Positions 47,201 to 60,106 are shown, numbered from the stretch's first letter. The stretch: DNA of 64,000 bases from Paraspadella gotoi (GCA_051294375.1 JBJCIZ010000744.1:2055252-2119251), one strand, 5' to 3'. Program-made: numbers and translations. Notes: generated from the letters alone by a model not told the origin.

Positions 47201-47520
47201 GAGGGGGAACTACAACAACGACGACAGGATACGCTTCTACCACGTTGTTCCGATCGACGCCATTTTCCATTTTTTGACGATTGGCTCCTACCCCCCCTTT
47301 TTTTATTTCAATGTGTTTTGGCAGCAACAAAGAAAATCAAACTTCGAAACTCGGAATGTGTTATCCTACTTCACTGTATTCTAATTTAAATTAAAATATT
47401 AAATTTTGTTTTCAATCGAAATGAATTGAATTAATTATTCGTAAATTTGTAGAAAAATAAATCTATCGCTCCGTATATATATATATAGTCTTTCTTCTTT
47501 TGTATAATTTTGTTACTCAA

Positions 47521-50314
47521 ATCAATCGCGATTTAAACAATTAAAATTAATAAATGTTAAATGATTAATACAGTGAGTCGATTCATCTTTTTTTTCTCTT
47601 TTTCCGCGATATCTGTGTTAATTTAATTTCTTGTCCTGTTTTTTCTGCGTCGTCGTCAAAGCAAAACTAAAAAAAAAAGAAAAAAAATTAAATTAACTAA
47701 ATAAAAAAAGTATTTTTTTTTAATCACAGGTCAAATAAAGAAGGAAGAAGATAATGTTGAAAAAGAGAGACGATCATGTAAACTAAATATTACTTATTCA
47801 AATATATATATACATGGGACTACGTTAATTAAAAGTAGGGGAAGATTTTTGAAGAAAAATTATTATTTAGTTTTAGTACAACTTGACGTTGTGATCACAA
47901 ACGATCGGAGATTCAAATAGAAAACTAAATTTAAAGGTTAAATTTGTTTTTTTAAAAAAAATATTGTTGTACGATTAAACGATTAATTCCCAAGTAAATT
48001 AGATGATAGACAAATTCCCAATCTGGTTGCGAATCGTTGTAGAATGTTATCATGATACTTATTGTACTAAGTACTATGTATACATATAGTATACGTCTTG
48101 GGAAATTTAACTGGAAGAAGATTTTAATTTTTTTTTCCTGAATAAAAAATAGCAAATAATATTCCGTTTTTATTTTTCAGTTTTTTTGTTCTTTTTTGTT
48201 TCTCGTATATAAGTTTACTACTCTCATAAAAAAAAAGCAGATTTTTTTTTTATCAATAATTTTAGTTTTTTTTTATCGGATGCTTCTCTAATCCAAACAA
48301 ACAAACAAACAAAGAGTCCCGGTTGTTTTTTTTTTATATAGTTTTCTTGTTTCTTATACAAAGGAAACGGCGGTGAAGGTCGAAGCGGGGGCGAGGATTA
48401 GTCAAATAAACAACTACTACTGTCTACGATCTGAACCCCCAATTTATATCCGACTTCACCGCTCATTCCCCTTCCCTCTCTCTGCCCCCCCCCCTTGCTC
48501 CAATCTCCACCCCCTCTTTCTCCGAATACAAAAAGAAACAAAAAAAAAAGAAACAAGCGAAACGAGTCGAATTAAAAAAAAAGAAGAAAAAATATGAAAC
48601 GGGACTCAGATATTCAGAAAAAAAAAAGCGATATCCTATATTTATTTACCTGTAATTTCGGCATTAAACCGTTTCGTCTTCTGATATGAAACTGAGGGGG
48701 CCAAAAAATGCCTTAAAGACAAACCTTACTTTATCCCTTCAAAAAACAACCATATATGTTATAGCCATTTACAAATGTTCTGTTGATACTTAGGAAATAG
48801 ACTTTCTTGACTGATTTCTCATACGTAATTTTTATCTGAATAATTCTGGACTTAATACCCGTATTGTTGGCGCGGTTGCCAAAGTTTTCCGCCTGGATTT
48901 ATTATTAAAAAAAAATACTAATTATTACAAAAGTTTTGTAATCATATTTATAGGGCGCCGTGAATAATGATACACTTTTTTTTTCTTCCTTGGGAGGAAT
49001 TGGGTTAATATTGAAACGTTTCATTGTATAAAATTGCCTATTTTTTTTCACTAAAATTCCGCCAAAGGGTCTTGGAGATTAATTTTTTTTTTCAAATTAA
49101 TAATCTAAGGAAAAAGAGTACGAATTAAAAACAAAAAAGGTTCCCTTCACGTCGCTACCAAAGATTTTAAGCCTTACGCAAAATCCAAACGGCGTGGAAT
49201 CTTTGGCACAGTTGCTCATTTTTAGCTACCGAGTTTTTAAAAAAAGACTTTGTTCCAAGACCTTTGTGTCGATCACTTTTAAAACATTTTTTTTTAAATG
49301 GTTCCATTTCTCGATTTCAAGAAATCGAGAAAAAAAAATCCAATTTTTTTTTTATATTCTTTATGATTTTTTTTTTAATATAAAAGAGGATGTTCCATCC
49401 TGACGAACTCATAGATCTTCCATTTGTTAAATTTTTTGTCCTAACTGTTTATGTAGAGAATTAGTTGAATAATTGTCGATCTAGGTTTTCTATTCCAATC
49501 GTTTTGAAATATAATTCAGAAATCTCTCTAAATCAGACGTATAATAATAGTAATAATAATGATGATGATAATAATAATAACAGTAGATAAAAGAATAACA
49601 TTCGAGTGTAAAACAAATCGTTATTTCCGTTGAGGTTCTCCAAAGTCAAACAGTTTCGTAGATCATTTTTTATAGTACATAGTTGAACTTATATGATCAA
49701 CACGATCGTTAAAACTAAATTAATGATATTTTTTTTTTAACAAAATTCTAAAAAAAAATATATTTTTGAGATGATTGACTGGGATAATCCTCAACAAATA
49801 GCATGCAAAAAAAAATATGTGAACTTTACTCAGTTTGTATAATAAATCAAACACAATGAGACTTTTTTTTATATATCTTTAATCATTAAGGTTCAATTGT
49901 GACGAAACACTTAGGAATGGTTTTTTTTTTTCAATCTGACAAAATGAGTCTAGATTGATTTTATTTCTTATCTTTTAATTACTTTTTTCTGACGTTGTTC
50001 TTCTATTGAAAAAATACAGTCATGATAAGTATACTGACAAATTTGTTTTGATATTTTTAACCGATGTGGAATTCTAAAAGTGTTAGCAAATCTTACCTGT
50101 ATGACGACCTCTGGTGGTCGGAGAACCGTAGTCCACAATGTATGCATTATTCCATTAAGTCAGACTTATTAAAAAAAAGAATAATTCCAATAAGAAGAAA
50201 AAAAATTAGCAGTTTAAAAGTTAGAATTCCTCATATTAGTTAGTTTCAAAGATCATTTTCACTTATGATTTTACTTATTCTGGAGACCGAAAAAAAAGTA
50301 ATAGTTATAAATAG
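47521..50314. other. AT-rich DNA, no gene seen
   Basis: Uniformly AT-rich with A/T homopolymers and few dinucleotide arrays, unlike the rest of the window. It could be intergenic DNA or extended 3' UTR. No exon, RNA gene or mobile-element domain is recognised. Confidence 0.5.
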
Positions 50315-50669
50315 TCAATGTTTGAATAGGGAAAAGGGAATTGTAACACACAATATCAAATTACTTACCAACGGCAACGTAACGAAAATCTTCAGCCTGA
50401 TTCTATCAGATGACTTTTGTTTATACTTCGTCCGAAGTTTTTCGTATTATTCACCAGATGGAAAAACCTTACAGTATGCAATTTCACCAAATTAAAAATA
50501 AAAATAAGGACAACTTTATAAGACAATAGCAGCAAAGAATTGCAAATAATTGTTAATAAAAGTAAAATAGCGTAATGATATTTTATTAGCTTCAATGACA
50601 ACCAAATGTGAATATACTTTAAACTAAAACTCATTGTCTCGAGTCGCCGATTGGCTGGGATCTATAAAA
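50315..50669. repeat. First copy of a 355-base exact direct duplication
   Basis: Identical, as far as I can read, to 50708-51062 (offset 393). The frames within translate identically. The copy ends in the 40-base GATTGG/TATAAAA segment, is followed by 28 unique bases and then a 10-N gap (50698-50707). Confidence 0.95.
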
Positions 50670-50707
50670 TCGTCTCGTTGATTGGTTAGGCAACGATNNN
50701 NNNNNNN

Positions 50708-51062
50708 TCAATGTTTGAATAGGGAAAAGGGAATTGTAACACACAATATCAAATTACTTACCAACGGCAACGTAACGAAAATCTTCAGCCTGATTCTATC
50801 AGATGACTTTTGTTTATACTTCGTCCGAAGTTTTTCGTATTATTCACCAGATGGAAAAACCTTACAGTATGCAATTTCACCAAATTAAAAATAAAAATAA
50901 GGACAACTTTATAAGACAATAGCAGCAAAGAATTGCAAATAATTGTTAATAAAAGTAAAATAGCGTAATGATATTTTATTAGCTTCAATGACAACCAAAT
51001 GTGAATATACTTTAAACTAAAACTCATTGTCTCGAGTCGCCGATTGGCTGGGATCTATAAAA
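50708..51062. repeat. Second copy of the 355-base duplication
   Basis: Begins immediately after the 10-N gap and repeats the previous contig end without visible divergence, then continues into GC-rich sequence. This is the typical pattern of unmerged overlapping contig ends. Confidence 0.95.
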
Positions 51063-51185
51063 ACCGGGCGGCAGCGGGGAAAAAAAACGCGCTGTGGCAA
51101 TTTATTGGCTGCCGCGGCGCTAAATGAGCAAAGAGGCTTATTTTGGTTTGAGAAGGACCTTCTGACCCTTAACTCCATTAATCAC
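51063..51185. repeat. GC-rich segment homologous to 59990-60070
   Basis: 'gctgtggcaat', 'ggcgctaaatgagc' and 'gttattttg'-type blocks are shared in the same order with 59998-60068. The other copy is just outside the right palindrome arm. Function is unknown. Confidence 0.75.
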
Positions 51186-51193
51186 CCGGGGGC

Positions 51194-51216
51194 GGAGAGA
51201 GAGAGAGAGAGGACGA

Positions 51217-51247
<31 letters not shown>

Positions 51248-51470
51248 GAGAGAGCAGGAGAGAGAGAGAGAGCAGAGAGACAGCCGTGCTCTCTTCACTC
51301 TTCACCCCACGGTAATCACCCCTTACGAAACACCTCTCCCATCGTTTATATTTTTAAAAGGAGAGAGAGAGACAGAGAGAGGGAGCCAGTGGGAAAGAAG
51401 ATAGACCCCTTCTCTCTTCGTCTTTTCTTTCTCTCTCAGAGAAACTCATGATCACGGAGAGAGAGAGAGG

Positions 51471-51505
<35 letters not shown>

Positions 51506-51545
51506 GAGGAGAACGAGGAGGAGAGAGAAGAGAGAGAGAGAGAAA
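51194..51545. repeat. Interrupted (GA)n tracts
   Basis: GA arrays at about 51196-51285, 51358-51385 and 51454-51545 are separated by short mixed sequence. Confidence 0.92.
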
Positions 51546-51845
51546 AGAATTGATAACAAGTTTGAGCTACGATCATTATCGGTAAATTTAATTATAATTA
51601 ATGTAATTTAATAATTTCAAGTTAAATTTAATTAATTTAATTAGGCAATAAATTAATAAGTTTTGATTCTAATGTTTGTTTTTTGGTCTTTTAGTCACTA
51701 ACCCACGACAAAAAACCAATGGACCAATGAGAATTAATTGATTGATTAATTAATTATTGAATTAATTAATTGTTAAATTAACTGAGTAATACATCTTGCA
51801 TTTACATTTAATAATAAAAGGGAAAAGAAGCAAAATCAATTAGTT
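51546..51845. other. AT-rich DNA
   Basis: Dominated by AATT-type runs (TTAATTAATT). No gene is seen. Confidence 0.5.
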
Positions 51846-51849
51846 GAAA

Positions 51850-52215
51850 CAGGTTTTTTTTTTTTCATTTAAAACTCATTTCCATTTCAAAAACGATTCC
51901 ACGAAATTTGATTTCAGCTTAATTCACACACTTTTCCTACCCCACATACAAATTCCAGGTCAATCAGCATCAGCCCATCCACTCATGAGCCAATTGGTGT
52001 TCAAATAGTTGTTAATTATTTCTATTTTTTTTGTTTTTTCCATTTAAACTCATTTCACTCAACACGATTCCATCGAAACTTCATATCCAGCTCAATTCGC
52101 ACACTTCCCTACCCACACACAAAAATTTCATTCCAATCCATCAATTCCAATCACGAGTAATTGGTGTTTTTTGCTAAGGTTGGGACGGACGGACGGACGG
52201 CCTTACGGGAAGCAA
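51850..52215. repeat. Tandem pair of 185-base repeats ending in GGAC tetramers
   Basis: 51853-52012 and 52036-52170 share 'catttaaa(a)ctcattt', 'cgattcca', 'cagct(t/c)aatt' and 'aattggtgtt' in order. The second copy runs into (GGAC)n at 52185-52201. A direct pair with a tetramer tail resembles the 3' ends of some arthropod non-LTR or SINE-like repeats, but no RT domain is present. Confidence 0.75.
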
Positions 52216-52720
52216 GAAAAAAACAGACCACACGCAGACGACAAGGATATAGAACAGGACAGACGCACGGACATTAATTTTTTTTTGCAATTAATTTATC
52301 ATAATTCGATCGTTAATGAATTGATCAATAAGTGAGTGCCCGGAAATTATTGATGGAGGCGGACTACCAACGGACGACAAAAGTGCGAACAGAAAACAAA
52401 TATTTAGTTAGAGTCAAGAGAATATTGCTGATAAGCAGATACCGACTTAAAAAACAAAAGAACTTTTTAAAAATAATTATTTCGGATTCTTCTTAAAAAG
52501 ATCCTTCAAAGATTTCGGATTAGCCTGACTTATTAATATTGATTTGTTGCACTCTATGCCCAACATTTCGCGATACTTAAGCCGGCCAGCGGATGAATCT
52601 TTTTGTGTCTTTTTTGAAACAGGCAAAAAAAAAAAGACACCAGGATCCAATCCTCGAGCGGCGTAGCGACATCTTACAGCTTGCCATATAAAGATTTTTT
52701 TTATTTAAAAAATAGAAGTA
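52216..52720. other. Mixed AT-rich DNA
   Basis: No repeat or gene is recognised. Confidence 0.45.
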
Positions 52721-52774
52721 TTAGTCTCTCTCTCTCTTCATCCTCTCTCTCTCTCTCCTGCCCTTTCTATCGAG

Positions 52775-52825
<51 letters not shown>
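52721..52825. repeat. (CT)n microsatellite
   Basis: An interrupted CT array, purest at 52782-52824. Confidence 0.95.
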
Positions 52826-52828
<3 letters not shown>

Positions 52829-54140
52829 TGGCCTCCCGTAACAAGTGACAACGTAAAACCGCATGACAAACATTTTATTTTAATCAAAAAAAAATAAAAG
52901 AAAAATCAGCCTCTAGAAAAATCGAAAGGCTAGAGGCGAGATTTTTTTTTTTTTTAAGGAATTGTCAAAATTATTTTTTTCCTAACTTCCAAAAAATCCA
53001 TTATTGCTTCCTTTCAATCCAATGTTTTCAAAAGTATTTTTCTTTTTTTCCAAAATCATTCAATCAATTTTTATTTATTAATTAAAATGTTATAATGTTG
53101 TGCTTTTGAAGGTTAGATTGATATAGAAAACACATGAGAAAAGGTGAAAGGATTATCAAAAAATATATTAGAAGGAAAAAAGAGAATTAAACATAACTTT
53201 CAGAAGAAAAGATAAACCAAGGGATGGAATAATAAACGAGTGTGATAGTGTAAAAATAATTTTATATTTATACAAGAAGTGATTGACAACTTTTACCGGT
53301 GATAGGAATTACCTATGGTCCGAGCTAATCCAAAGACTAACCTGTAATACTCGGTTTTTGGTACACGCACGCTCGCAGAGCTGAATTCCTCCGAGCCGAG
53401 GCACTATGGGAGTAATGAACTTCCGGCAATAAGGTTTGGCCTCGTGTTGTTAAGTAGCTTCCCTCGCGTGAAAGGCATGAGACCACTCTCTGGAATCCGA
53501 TGTCAAAAAAGGGATTTCGCCGTGATAAAAATAAAATCCATCGCGTCGGTCCAGGACCCTCCTCAGTGGGAGATAAATGACGGCGGCCCCTCCTCTTTTA
53601 TAAATTTTTTTGGGTATCCCATGAGCTTATTCCGGTCCCCTGCCCCTTCGATCGGGACCCTCGGCGATTTGTGGAGAGTGATTCTACTGACAGACACCCT
53701 CTACACGTGTATACAAGCCCACACGACTTTCTCACCTCCTTCACTTTTCCTAAACACATATTTTGGCACACACCTGCAAGTGAAAGCATTCGCTTTGTTG
53801 CCATTGGCCGTCGAGGGCGGAGACGTAATTTGGCTCCGCTGATTGAGTCAATATTATGCAAGACACTAAAATAGAAATCGGGGGGGCACGAAGAGTTCGA
53901 GAAGTCATCTCTGACCACTAAACACTTTTCTTCGTTCTTCTCGTGAAATTCTTGGTCGCCGAAATTGCAATCCCGCAATTGGCGCAGAAGAAATGACTCT
54001 CGGGTTGCCAGGTACTTTGATCCTAGGGCGACATGCACTTTACCCCTGGGGGAAAATGTTTAAATTGTTATATTCGCGAAGCGCAGAAAATGACCTTACC
54101 TTGCGAGAACATACCAAATCGATCGGACTCGTGAAGACGA
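52826..54140. other. AT-rich then GC-richer unique DNA
   Basis: 52826-53290 is AT-rich. 53290-54140 is near balanced composition, with overlapping frames of 132 and 146 residues on opposite strands (53444-53842 and 53598-54038). Neither shows a known domain and the overlap suggests chance. A degraded mobile element is possible. A 25-base gap follows at 54141-54165. Confidence 0.4.
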
Positions 54141-54165
54141 NNNNNNNNNNNNNNNNNNNNNNNNN

Positions 54166-56535
54166 CCGCCGCCGCCGCCGCTGACATCGCCGCCGCTGCA
54201 ACGACAGATGGGGTACAGGGAGAGAAAAAAGAGAAAAAGAGAAGAAAAAAGAAATTATCTACTAGACTTAGTCAATCCGAATTTCGTAAATGTTAATCTT
54301 TAATCGTCACACCCCGAGCTACTTTTTCTTCTGTCTGGATGACTACGCACGATACATTGCGCCAGTTTTAATTAGTTATAATTATAATTATAATTACATA
54401 TCGCATGAGATTAGTTTATTACAAAAACCGAAATTCAAAAAAAAAGTTCGTAATCTTTGGAAAAGGAATAATTTGCATTTTAATCTAATACGTATCAAAT
54501 ATTTTTTTTTAATTTTCTTTGGAAGTAAAAAGTTGTTTTATTTTATTTTTTCTCCTCTGTTTTCGAATTTCTATCGTCGGAAAACTTACGTCGGATCGAT
54601 TTACTGTCTAAACCTCGAATCTCTTTTTTTTATTATACTTAATTCTATTTTAAAATCTGCATAGTAGCCTAATTAATTAATTAATTAATTAATTAATTAA
54701 TTAACTAATTAATATCTGTATCAAAGTACATTTACGCTTCGCTCATGGGAAAGGCAAGGTTCTCCGGGATGAATGAATGAACGANNNNNNNNNNNNNNNN
54801 NNNNNNNNNNNNNNNNNNNNNNNNNNNNNNNNNNNNNNNNNNNNNNNNNNNNNNNNNNNNNNNNNNNNNNNNNNNNNNNNNNNNNNNNNNNNNNNNNNNN
54901 NNNNNNNNNNNNNNNNNNNNNNNNNNNNNNNNNNNNNNNNNNNNNNNNNNNNNNNNNNNNNNNNNNNNNNNNNNNNNNNNNNNNNNNNNNNNNNNNNNNN
55001 NNNNNNNNNNNAAGTGTTGTCTTCTTGAAGAAGAGGGAGCATCTATGCAACGCAAGGTTGTAATGCTTTCCGCCTCAGTTTTATAAGAGACATACAATTC
55101 ATTCATTCATACTGTTAAAAAGTTATTGTACTAGTCTCAATCATAAAGCCAATGGATTTCCAATGGAATTGGCCGCACCTAAAATGTCCTGATTATCTTG
55201 CTTACCCTCGTCTCTGTCTCTCTCATTGCTACGTATCTAAAATTGCTTACCCTCGTCTCTGTCTCTGCCTCATTGCTGTGAATCTAAATCATCGTCTTAA
55301 TCTCCGCACACTTTGCCCCCCCCCNNNNNNNNNNNNNNNNNNNNNNNNNNNNNNNNNNNNNNNNNNNNNNNNNNNNNNNNNNNNNNNNNNNNNNNNNNNN
55401 NNNNNNNNNNNNNNNNNNNNNNNNNNNNNNNNNNNNNNNNNNNNNNNNNNNNNNNNNNNNNNNNNNNNNNNNNNNNNNNNNNNNNNNNNNNNNNNNNNNN
55501 NNNNNNNNNNNNNNNNNNNNNNNNNNNNNNNNNNNNNNNNNNNNNNNNNNNNNNNNNNNNNNNNNNNNNNNNNNNNNNNNNNNNNNNNNNNNNNNNNNNN
55601 NNNNNNNNNNNNNNNNNNNNNNNNNNNNNNNNNNNNNNNNNNNNNNNNNNNNNNNNNNNNNNNNNNNNNNNNNNNNNNNNNNNNNNNNNNNNNNNNNNNN
55701 NNNNNNNNNNNNNNNNNNNNNNNNNNNNNNNNNNNNNNNNNNNNNNNNNNNNNNNNNNNNNNNNNNNNNNNNNNNNNNNNNNNNNNNNNNNNNNNNNNNN
55801 NNNNNNNNNNNNNNNNNNNNNNNNNNNNNNNNNNNNNNNNNNNNNNNNNNNNNNNNNNNNNNNNNNNNNNNNNNNNNNNNNNNNNNNNNNNNNNNNNNNN
55901 NNNNNNNNNNNNNNNNNNNNNNNNNNNNNNNNNNNNNNNNNNNNNNNNNNNNNNNNNNNNNNNNNNNNNNNNNNNNNNNNNNNNNNNNNNNNNNNNNNNN
56001 NNNGAGAAAAGTGAAAAAAAAAATTGTGAAAGTTGGAAAAATCTTAATCTCTTCTTCGCTACGATTTACTCCCGAGGGGGACGAACGGGCAGACTTTAGC
56101 TCTCCCGACTTATTTATCACTTTCCTATCCTACCTTTTATATCATCTCTATCTCTACCTACCCTTTCCCTTATCCATCCTGATTTTACTTCTTCGTCTCA
56201 TCTTTCTCTTTCTAACTTCTCCCGAGCTTCCATCTCTAATTGGATAGAGATTCTCTATCCAATATGGTTTGAGGATGAATTTTAACACTCTCCCAGCCAA
56301 CCTTTTAATCTCAATTAATTAATTAATTAAAACTCTCCCAGCCAACCTTTTAATCTTAATTAAATTTTTAATCCAGAAACATAATTTCCAACAGCTACGA
56401 ACAAACCAAATCTTATTTCCTCATGCCGTTCTCTAGCAATACACTTCACAACGAAAAAAAATTATAAAGCCTGCCACGATAATCGTAACTATGTATAAAC
56501 TACCCGCCCGACCCGCAGCGCCCTCTTCCTGTAAG
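54166..56535. repeat. Left arm of large palindrome 3
   Basis: The reverse complement of about 57560-59990. Matching blocks include the (CCG)n end, 'gacttagtca', 'tcgcatgagatta', 'catctatgcaacgcaaggttg' (partly), 'cattgctacgtatctaa', 'acgggcagac', 'ataatcgtaactatgtataaa' (partly) and 'cgcccgaccc'. Two gaps (54785-55011 and 55325-56003) lie inside it. The right arm, which has no gap there, predicts their contents. (TAAT)n lies at about 54668-54712. Confidence 0.92.
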
Positions 56536-57560
56536 GGCAAACTCGGTCAATGGGCTGGGTCAGAAGCTTTGATTGGAACATTTCCAAATGAAACTTCATA
56601 GCATTCTGATGAAAACTTTCAATGGAGCAAAATTTTTCTAAATGGCAAGAAGCATTAGTAATTAATTTTAATTTTATTTACTAGATATCGGGATATGTCA
56701 AAAATTTTTTTTTGAATTTTTATTTTAAAAGCAGATTTAAAATTAGCTTATAAAAAAGTTATCTTACACAAAGAGTATAATTCTTTTCAATATTTTGATG
56801 ATATATGGGTTTAAATTGCCGGAAAAACTTTAAAAAACATTATCATCATCATCATCCGATGATTTTTAGCACGTTTTACTAATTTTTTAGTAATAGAAAC
56901 ATCAAAATTGGTTAAAAATTGAGATTAATTTTTTTGCTTAACTTTTAACGCTCTATCAGACATTAATAAAAAACTTAAAATATCCACAAAAAAATGCTGA
57001 CATTATGATAGCAATTATAATAATATTAATTAGCGAATTACTCATGGTTCGCGAAACATTTTCAAAAAAATTATTTTAACACAATTAATTGAATACCAAA
57101 TAATGGATTAGTTATTATGCTGTTCCATTAAAATTTGAATTGGCGTCGCTACCGTAGCTATAGGAAAGAGCGCTTAGATTTTATGCTGTGATTTTTTGTA
57201 AATTTTTTCGGGGGGAACTGAGTGGGGCGGGGACGTATGGCGGCGAGCCACTGAGCGGCTCGCGCGGGTGGCGTCGAAACACTGATGCAGCGAGAAGAGA
57301 AAGGAAGGAAGGTTAAAAGCGTGAGCCCCGTTTTAACGGGGGTAATGGTTCGTAGATATTTCGGAGCGATCGGATGGGAAAGGAAGCAGCAAAAGATGCG
57401 CTGGCGCGCCGGGCGGGTAGGGGAGGGGAATTTAAAAAAGGGCGCTGATCGGGGTCGGCGGGTAGGAGGCGAAAATTTAAAAAGAGGGCATGGAGGTGTG
57501 GGCCGGGAGGGTAGAGGGGGGAATTTAAAAGAGGGCGCTGCGCGGTCGTGCGGTAGGGGA
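56536..57560. other. Spacer of palindrome 3
   Basis: AT-rich at 56580-57150, then GC-rich with minisatellite units from about 57411. No gene is recognised; the 109-residue Gly/Arg-rich frame at 57285-57614 is largely minisatellite. Confidence 0.6.
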
Positions 57561-57605
57561 GGGGAATTTAAAGAGGGCCGCGCGGGGTCGGGCGGTAGTC
57601 GTGTT
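57405..57605. repeat. Minisatellite of about 40-55 bases
   Basis: Four to five units of 'cgggcggtaggggagggg', 'aatttaaa', 'agggcgctgcgc'. Only one half unit is present at the mirror position near 56500-56535, so the array is one-sided. Confidence 0.88.
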
Positions 57606-59990
57606 TATACATAGTTACGATTATACGTGGCAGGCTTTATCAATTTTTTTCGTTGTGAAGTGTATTGCTAGAGAACGGCATGAGGAAATAAGATTTGGTT
57701 TTTTACGTATGCTGTTGGATAATTAGATTAATATGTTTCGGTGAATTAAAAATTTAATTAAGATTAAACGTTTAATTAATTAATTAATTGAGATTAAAAG
57801 GTTGGCCTGGCGAGAGTGTTAAAAATTCATCCTCAAACCATTATTGGATACAGAGAATTCTATCCAATAGAGATGGAAGCTCCGGAGAGAGTCTAGAAAG
57901 AGGAAAGATGAGACGAAGACAGTAAAATCAGGATGCATAAGGAAGTGTAGGTAGAGATAGATATGATCGATATAAAAGTAGCGATAGGAAAGTGATAAAT
58001 AAGTCACGGGAAGACATAAGTCTGCCCGTTACGTCCACCCTCGGGTAGTAAATCTCTACCGAAGAAGACATTGAGAGATTCTTTCCAACTTTCACAATTT
58101 TTTTTTCACTTTTCTCACTTTCCATCTTTTTTCCCCTTTCCTCCCCTTTTTTTCGTTCCTCCCGATTCTCCTCATTAACCTTTTCCGCGGGATCGAGAGG
58201 AGAGAGAGCACGCGAGGGAGAGAGAGAAGGAGAGAGAGAGACGAGACGAGAGAGGAGAGAGGATGAGAGAGAGAAGAGAGCAGCACCGGCAGCAGCGCCA
58301 GCGCGTCGGCGTGAACACAGACCGGCAAAGAAGAAAACGCACAGCGTCGCCGGCATGCGGCAGCAGCGACGCCATCACCAGCACGCGCCAGTAGCACGTC
58401 GGAGCGATGTGGTTGCTTCCTTCTGTTCCTTTCTATCTCTCTCTCTCCATCTGCCTTTCCTTTTGTCCACTCGCTCGTCATCTCCCTTCCTCCTCGTCTC
58501 TCTCTCTTTCATCTTTTTTTCTAGGCTTCACTCTCTCTTCTCTCTCTCTCTCTCTCTCTCTTCTCCTCTCGTCTCTCTTCTCTCTCTTCTCTCTCATCCC
58601 TTCCAGGCGCAAGCATGCCGTTTACTCCTACCTCCTCTTTTTCCTCCTCCTCCTTCACTCCTCCTCCTTCCATTTCCACTCCATTTCTCAACAACCCTCT
58701 CTCCTTCTGCACTTCAATGAATCCTGGCATAGTAGACACAAATGACGGACGAAGACGGACAAGACGACGACGAAGACAAGACGACGACGAAAGACGGACG
58801 ACTAAGCACGTTATATACTCGAAACGATTACAAACCACGTTGATGTGCCAAAAAGAAATTGGTCTGGGGGGCAAAGTTGCGGAGATAAGACGAATATTAA
58901 GATTCATAGCAATGAGCAGAGACAGAGACGAGGCGTAGGAGCAATTTCTAGATACGTAGCAGATAGAGAGACAAGAGAGGCGTAAGCAAAGATTAATCGA
59001 GGACATTTGTAGGTTCTCGCGCGCCAATTCCATTGCGAAATCCTATTGGCTTATTGATTGAGACTTAGTACAATAACTTTTAACTTATGGCTATGAAATG
59101 AGATGAATTGTATGTCTCCTACTATACAAACTGTAGGCGGAACAGCATTACAACCTTGCGTTGCATAGATGCTCCTCTTCTTCAAGAAGACAGACCACTA
59201 TATTAAAAAATAGAAGACATAAAAATAAAAATTAAATAGGAAAATCAGAAAAAAAAAACAAAACAATAACGACGTAAAAACCTTTAAAATATTAATTATA
59301 TAAATTATAATATATCTAAAAAGATATCGGAAATTTTTTGAATTTTTATAAAAATCTTTCAATTTCATCATCCCGAGAAACTTGCCTTTCCCCATATAGC
59401 GAAGCGCTAAATGTATTCGTACGATAAATTAGTATTTTATACAGATTATTAATTAGGCTTACTATGCAGATTTTTAAAAGAGAATTAAGTATGATAAAAA
59501 AAAAGAGATTCGAGGTTTAGACAGTAAATCCGACCGATGTTAACGTTCCGACGATAGAAATTCGGCAAAACAAGAGGAGAAAAAATAAAATAAAACACGT
59601 GTTTAACTCCTCCAAAGAAAATTAAAAAAAAAATATTATACGTATATTATAGATATAAATATGCCTATTCAGAGTTTACGAACTTTTTTTGATTTCGTTT
59701 TTGTAATATAAAGTAATCTCATGCGATATGTAATTTATAATGGTATGAATTATAAACTAATTAAACACTCGGAGCAATGTATCGTTGCGTAGTTTCATCC
59801 CAGACAGAAGAAAAAGTTACGCTCGGGGTTGTGACGTTTAAAGATCTAACATTTACGCAAATTCGCCATTGACTAAGTCTAGTAGATAAATTTTATGTTT
59901 TATCTTCTCTTTTCTCTTTTTTCTTCTCCCTGACCCCTATCTGTCGTTGCAGCGGCCGGCTGCATGTCAGCGGCGGCGGCGGCGGCAGCG
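57560..59990. repeat. Right arm of large palindrome 3
   Basis: The reverse complement of 54166-56535, continuous without gaps. Within it are GA-rich (58196-58280) and CT-rich (58430-58600) tracts in the part corresponding to the left-arm gap, and a (GGC)n end at 59970-59990. The Ser/Leu/Arg-rich frames in 58.1-59.0 kb are repeat-driven. Confidence 0.92.
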
Positions 59991-59997
59991 GCAGCTG

Positions 59998-60081
59998 CGC
60001 TGTGCCAATATTTGCTGCCCCGCGCGCTAAATGAGCCAAGACGGTTATTTTGCGTTGCAGAACGATCTCTCTACTTTTTTT
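59998..60081. repeat. Segment homologous to 51070-51165
   Basis: Shares 'gctgtgccaat', 'gcgctaaatgagc' and the following 'gttattttg' block with the copy near 51.1 kb. A 25-base gap (60082-60106) follows. Confidence 0.75.
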
Positions 60082-60106
60082 NNNNNNNNNNNNNNNNNNN
60101 NNNNNN

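Larger units (their letters stand above)
44918..47520 (+). other. mbl: Probable muscleblind 3' UTR region
   Basis: Downstream of the candidate stop the DNA is AT-rich. It contains AATAAA at 45776-45781 and 47456-47461 and a Pumilio-type TGTACATA at 46301-46308. Two CT arrays lie at about 45210-45255 and 45322-45391, with a short GC-rich block (45395-45545) between them and the first AATAAA. The real polyadenylation site cannot be fixed from sequence alone, and donor-like GTGAGT near 45003 could mean further splicing. Confidence 0.45.

Noticed and set aside
53444-54038. Overlapping 132- and 146-residue frames on opposite strands
   Set aside because: No domain, no splice context, and composition permits such lengths by chance.
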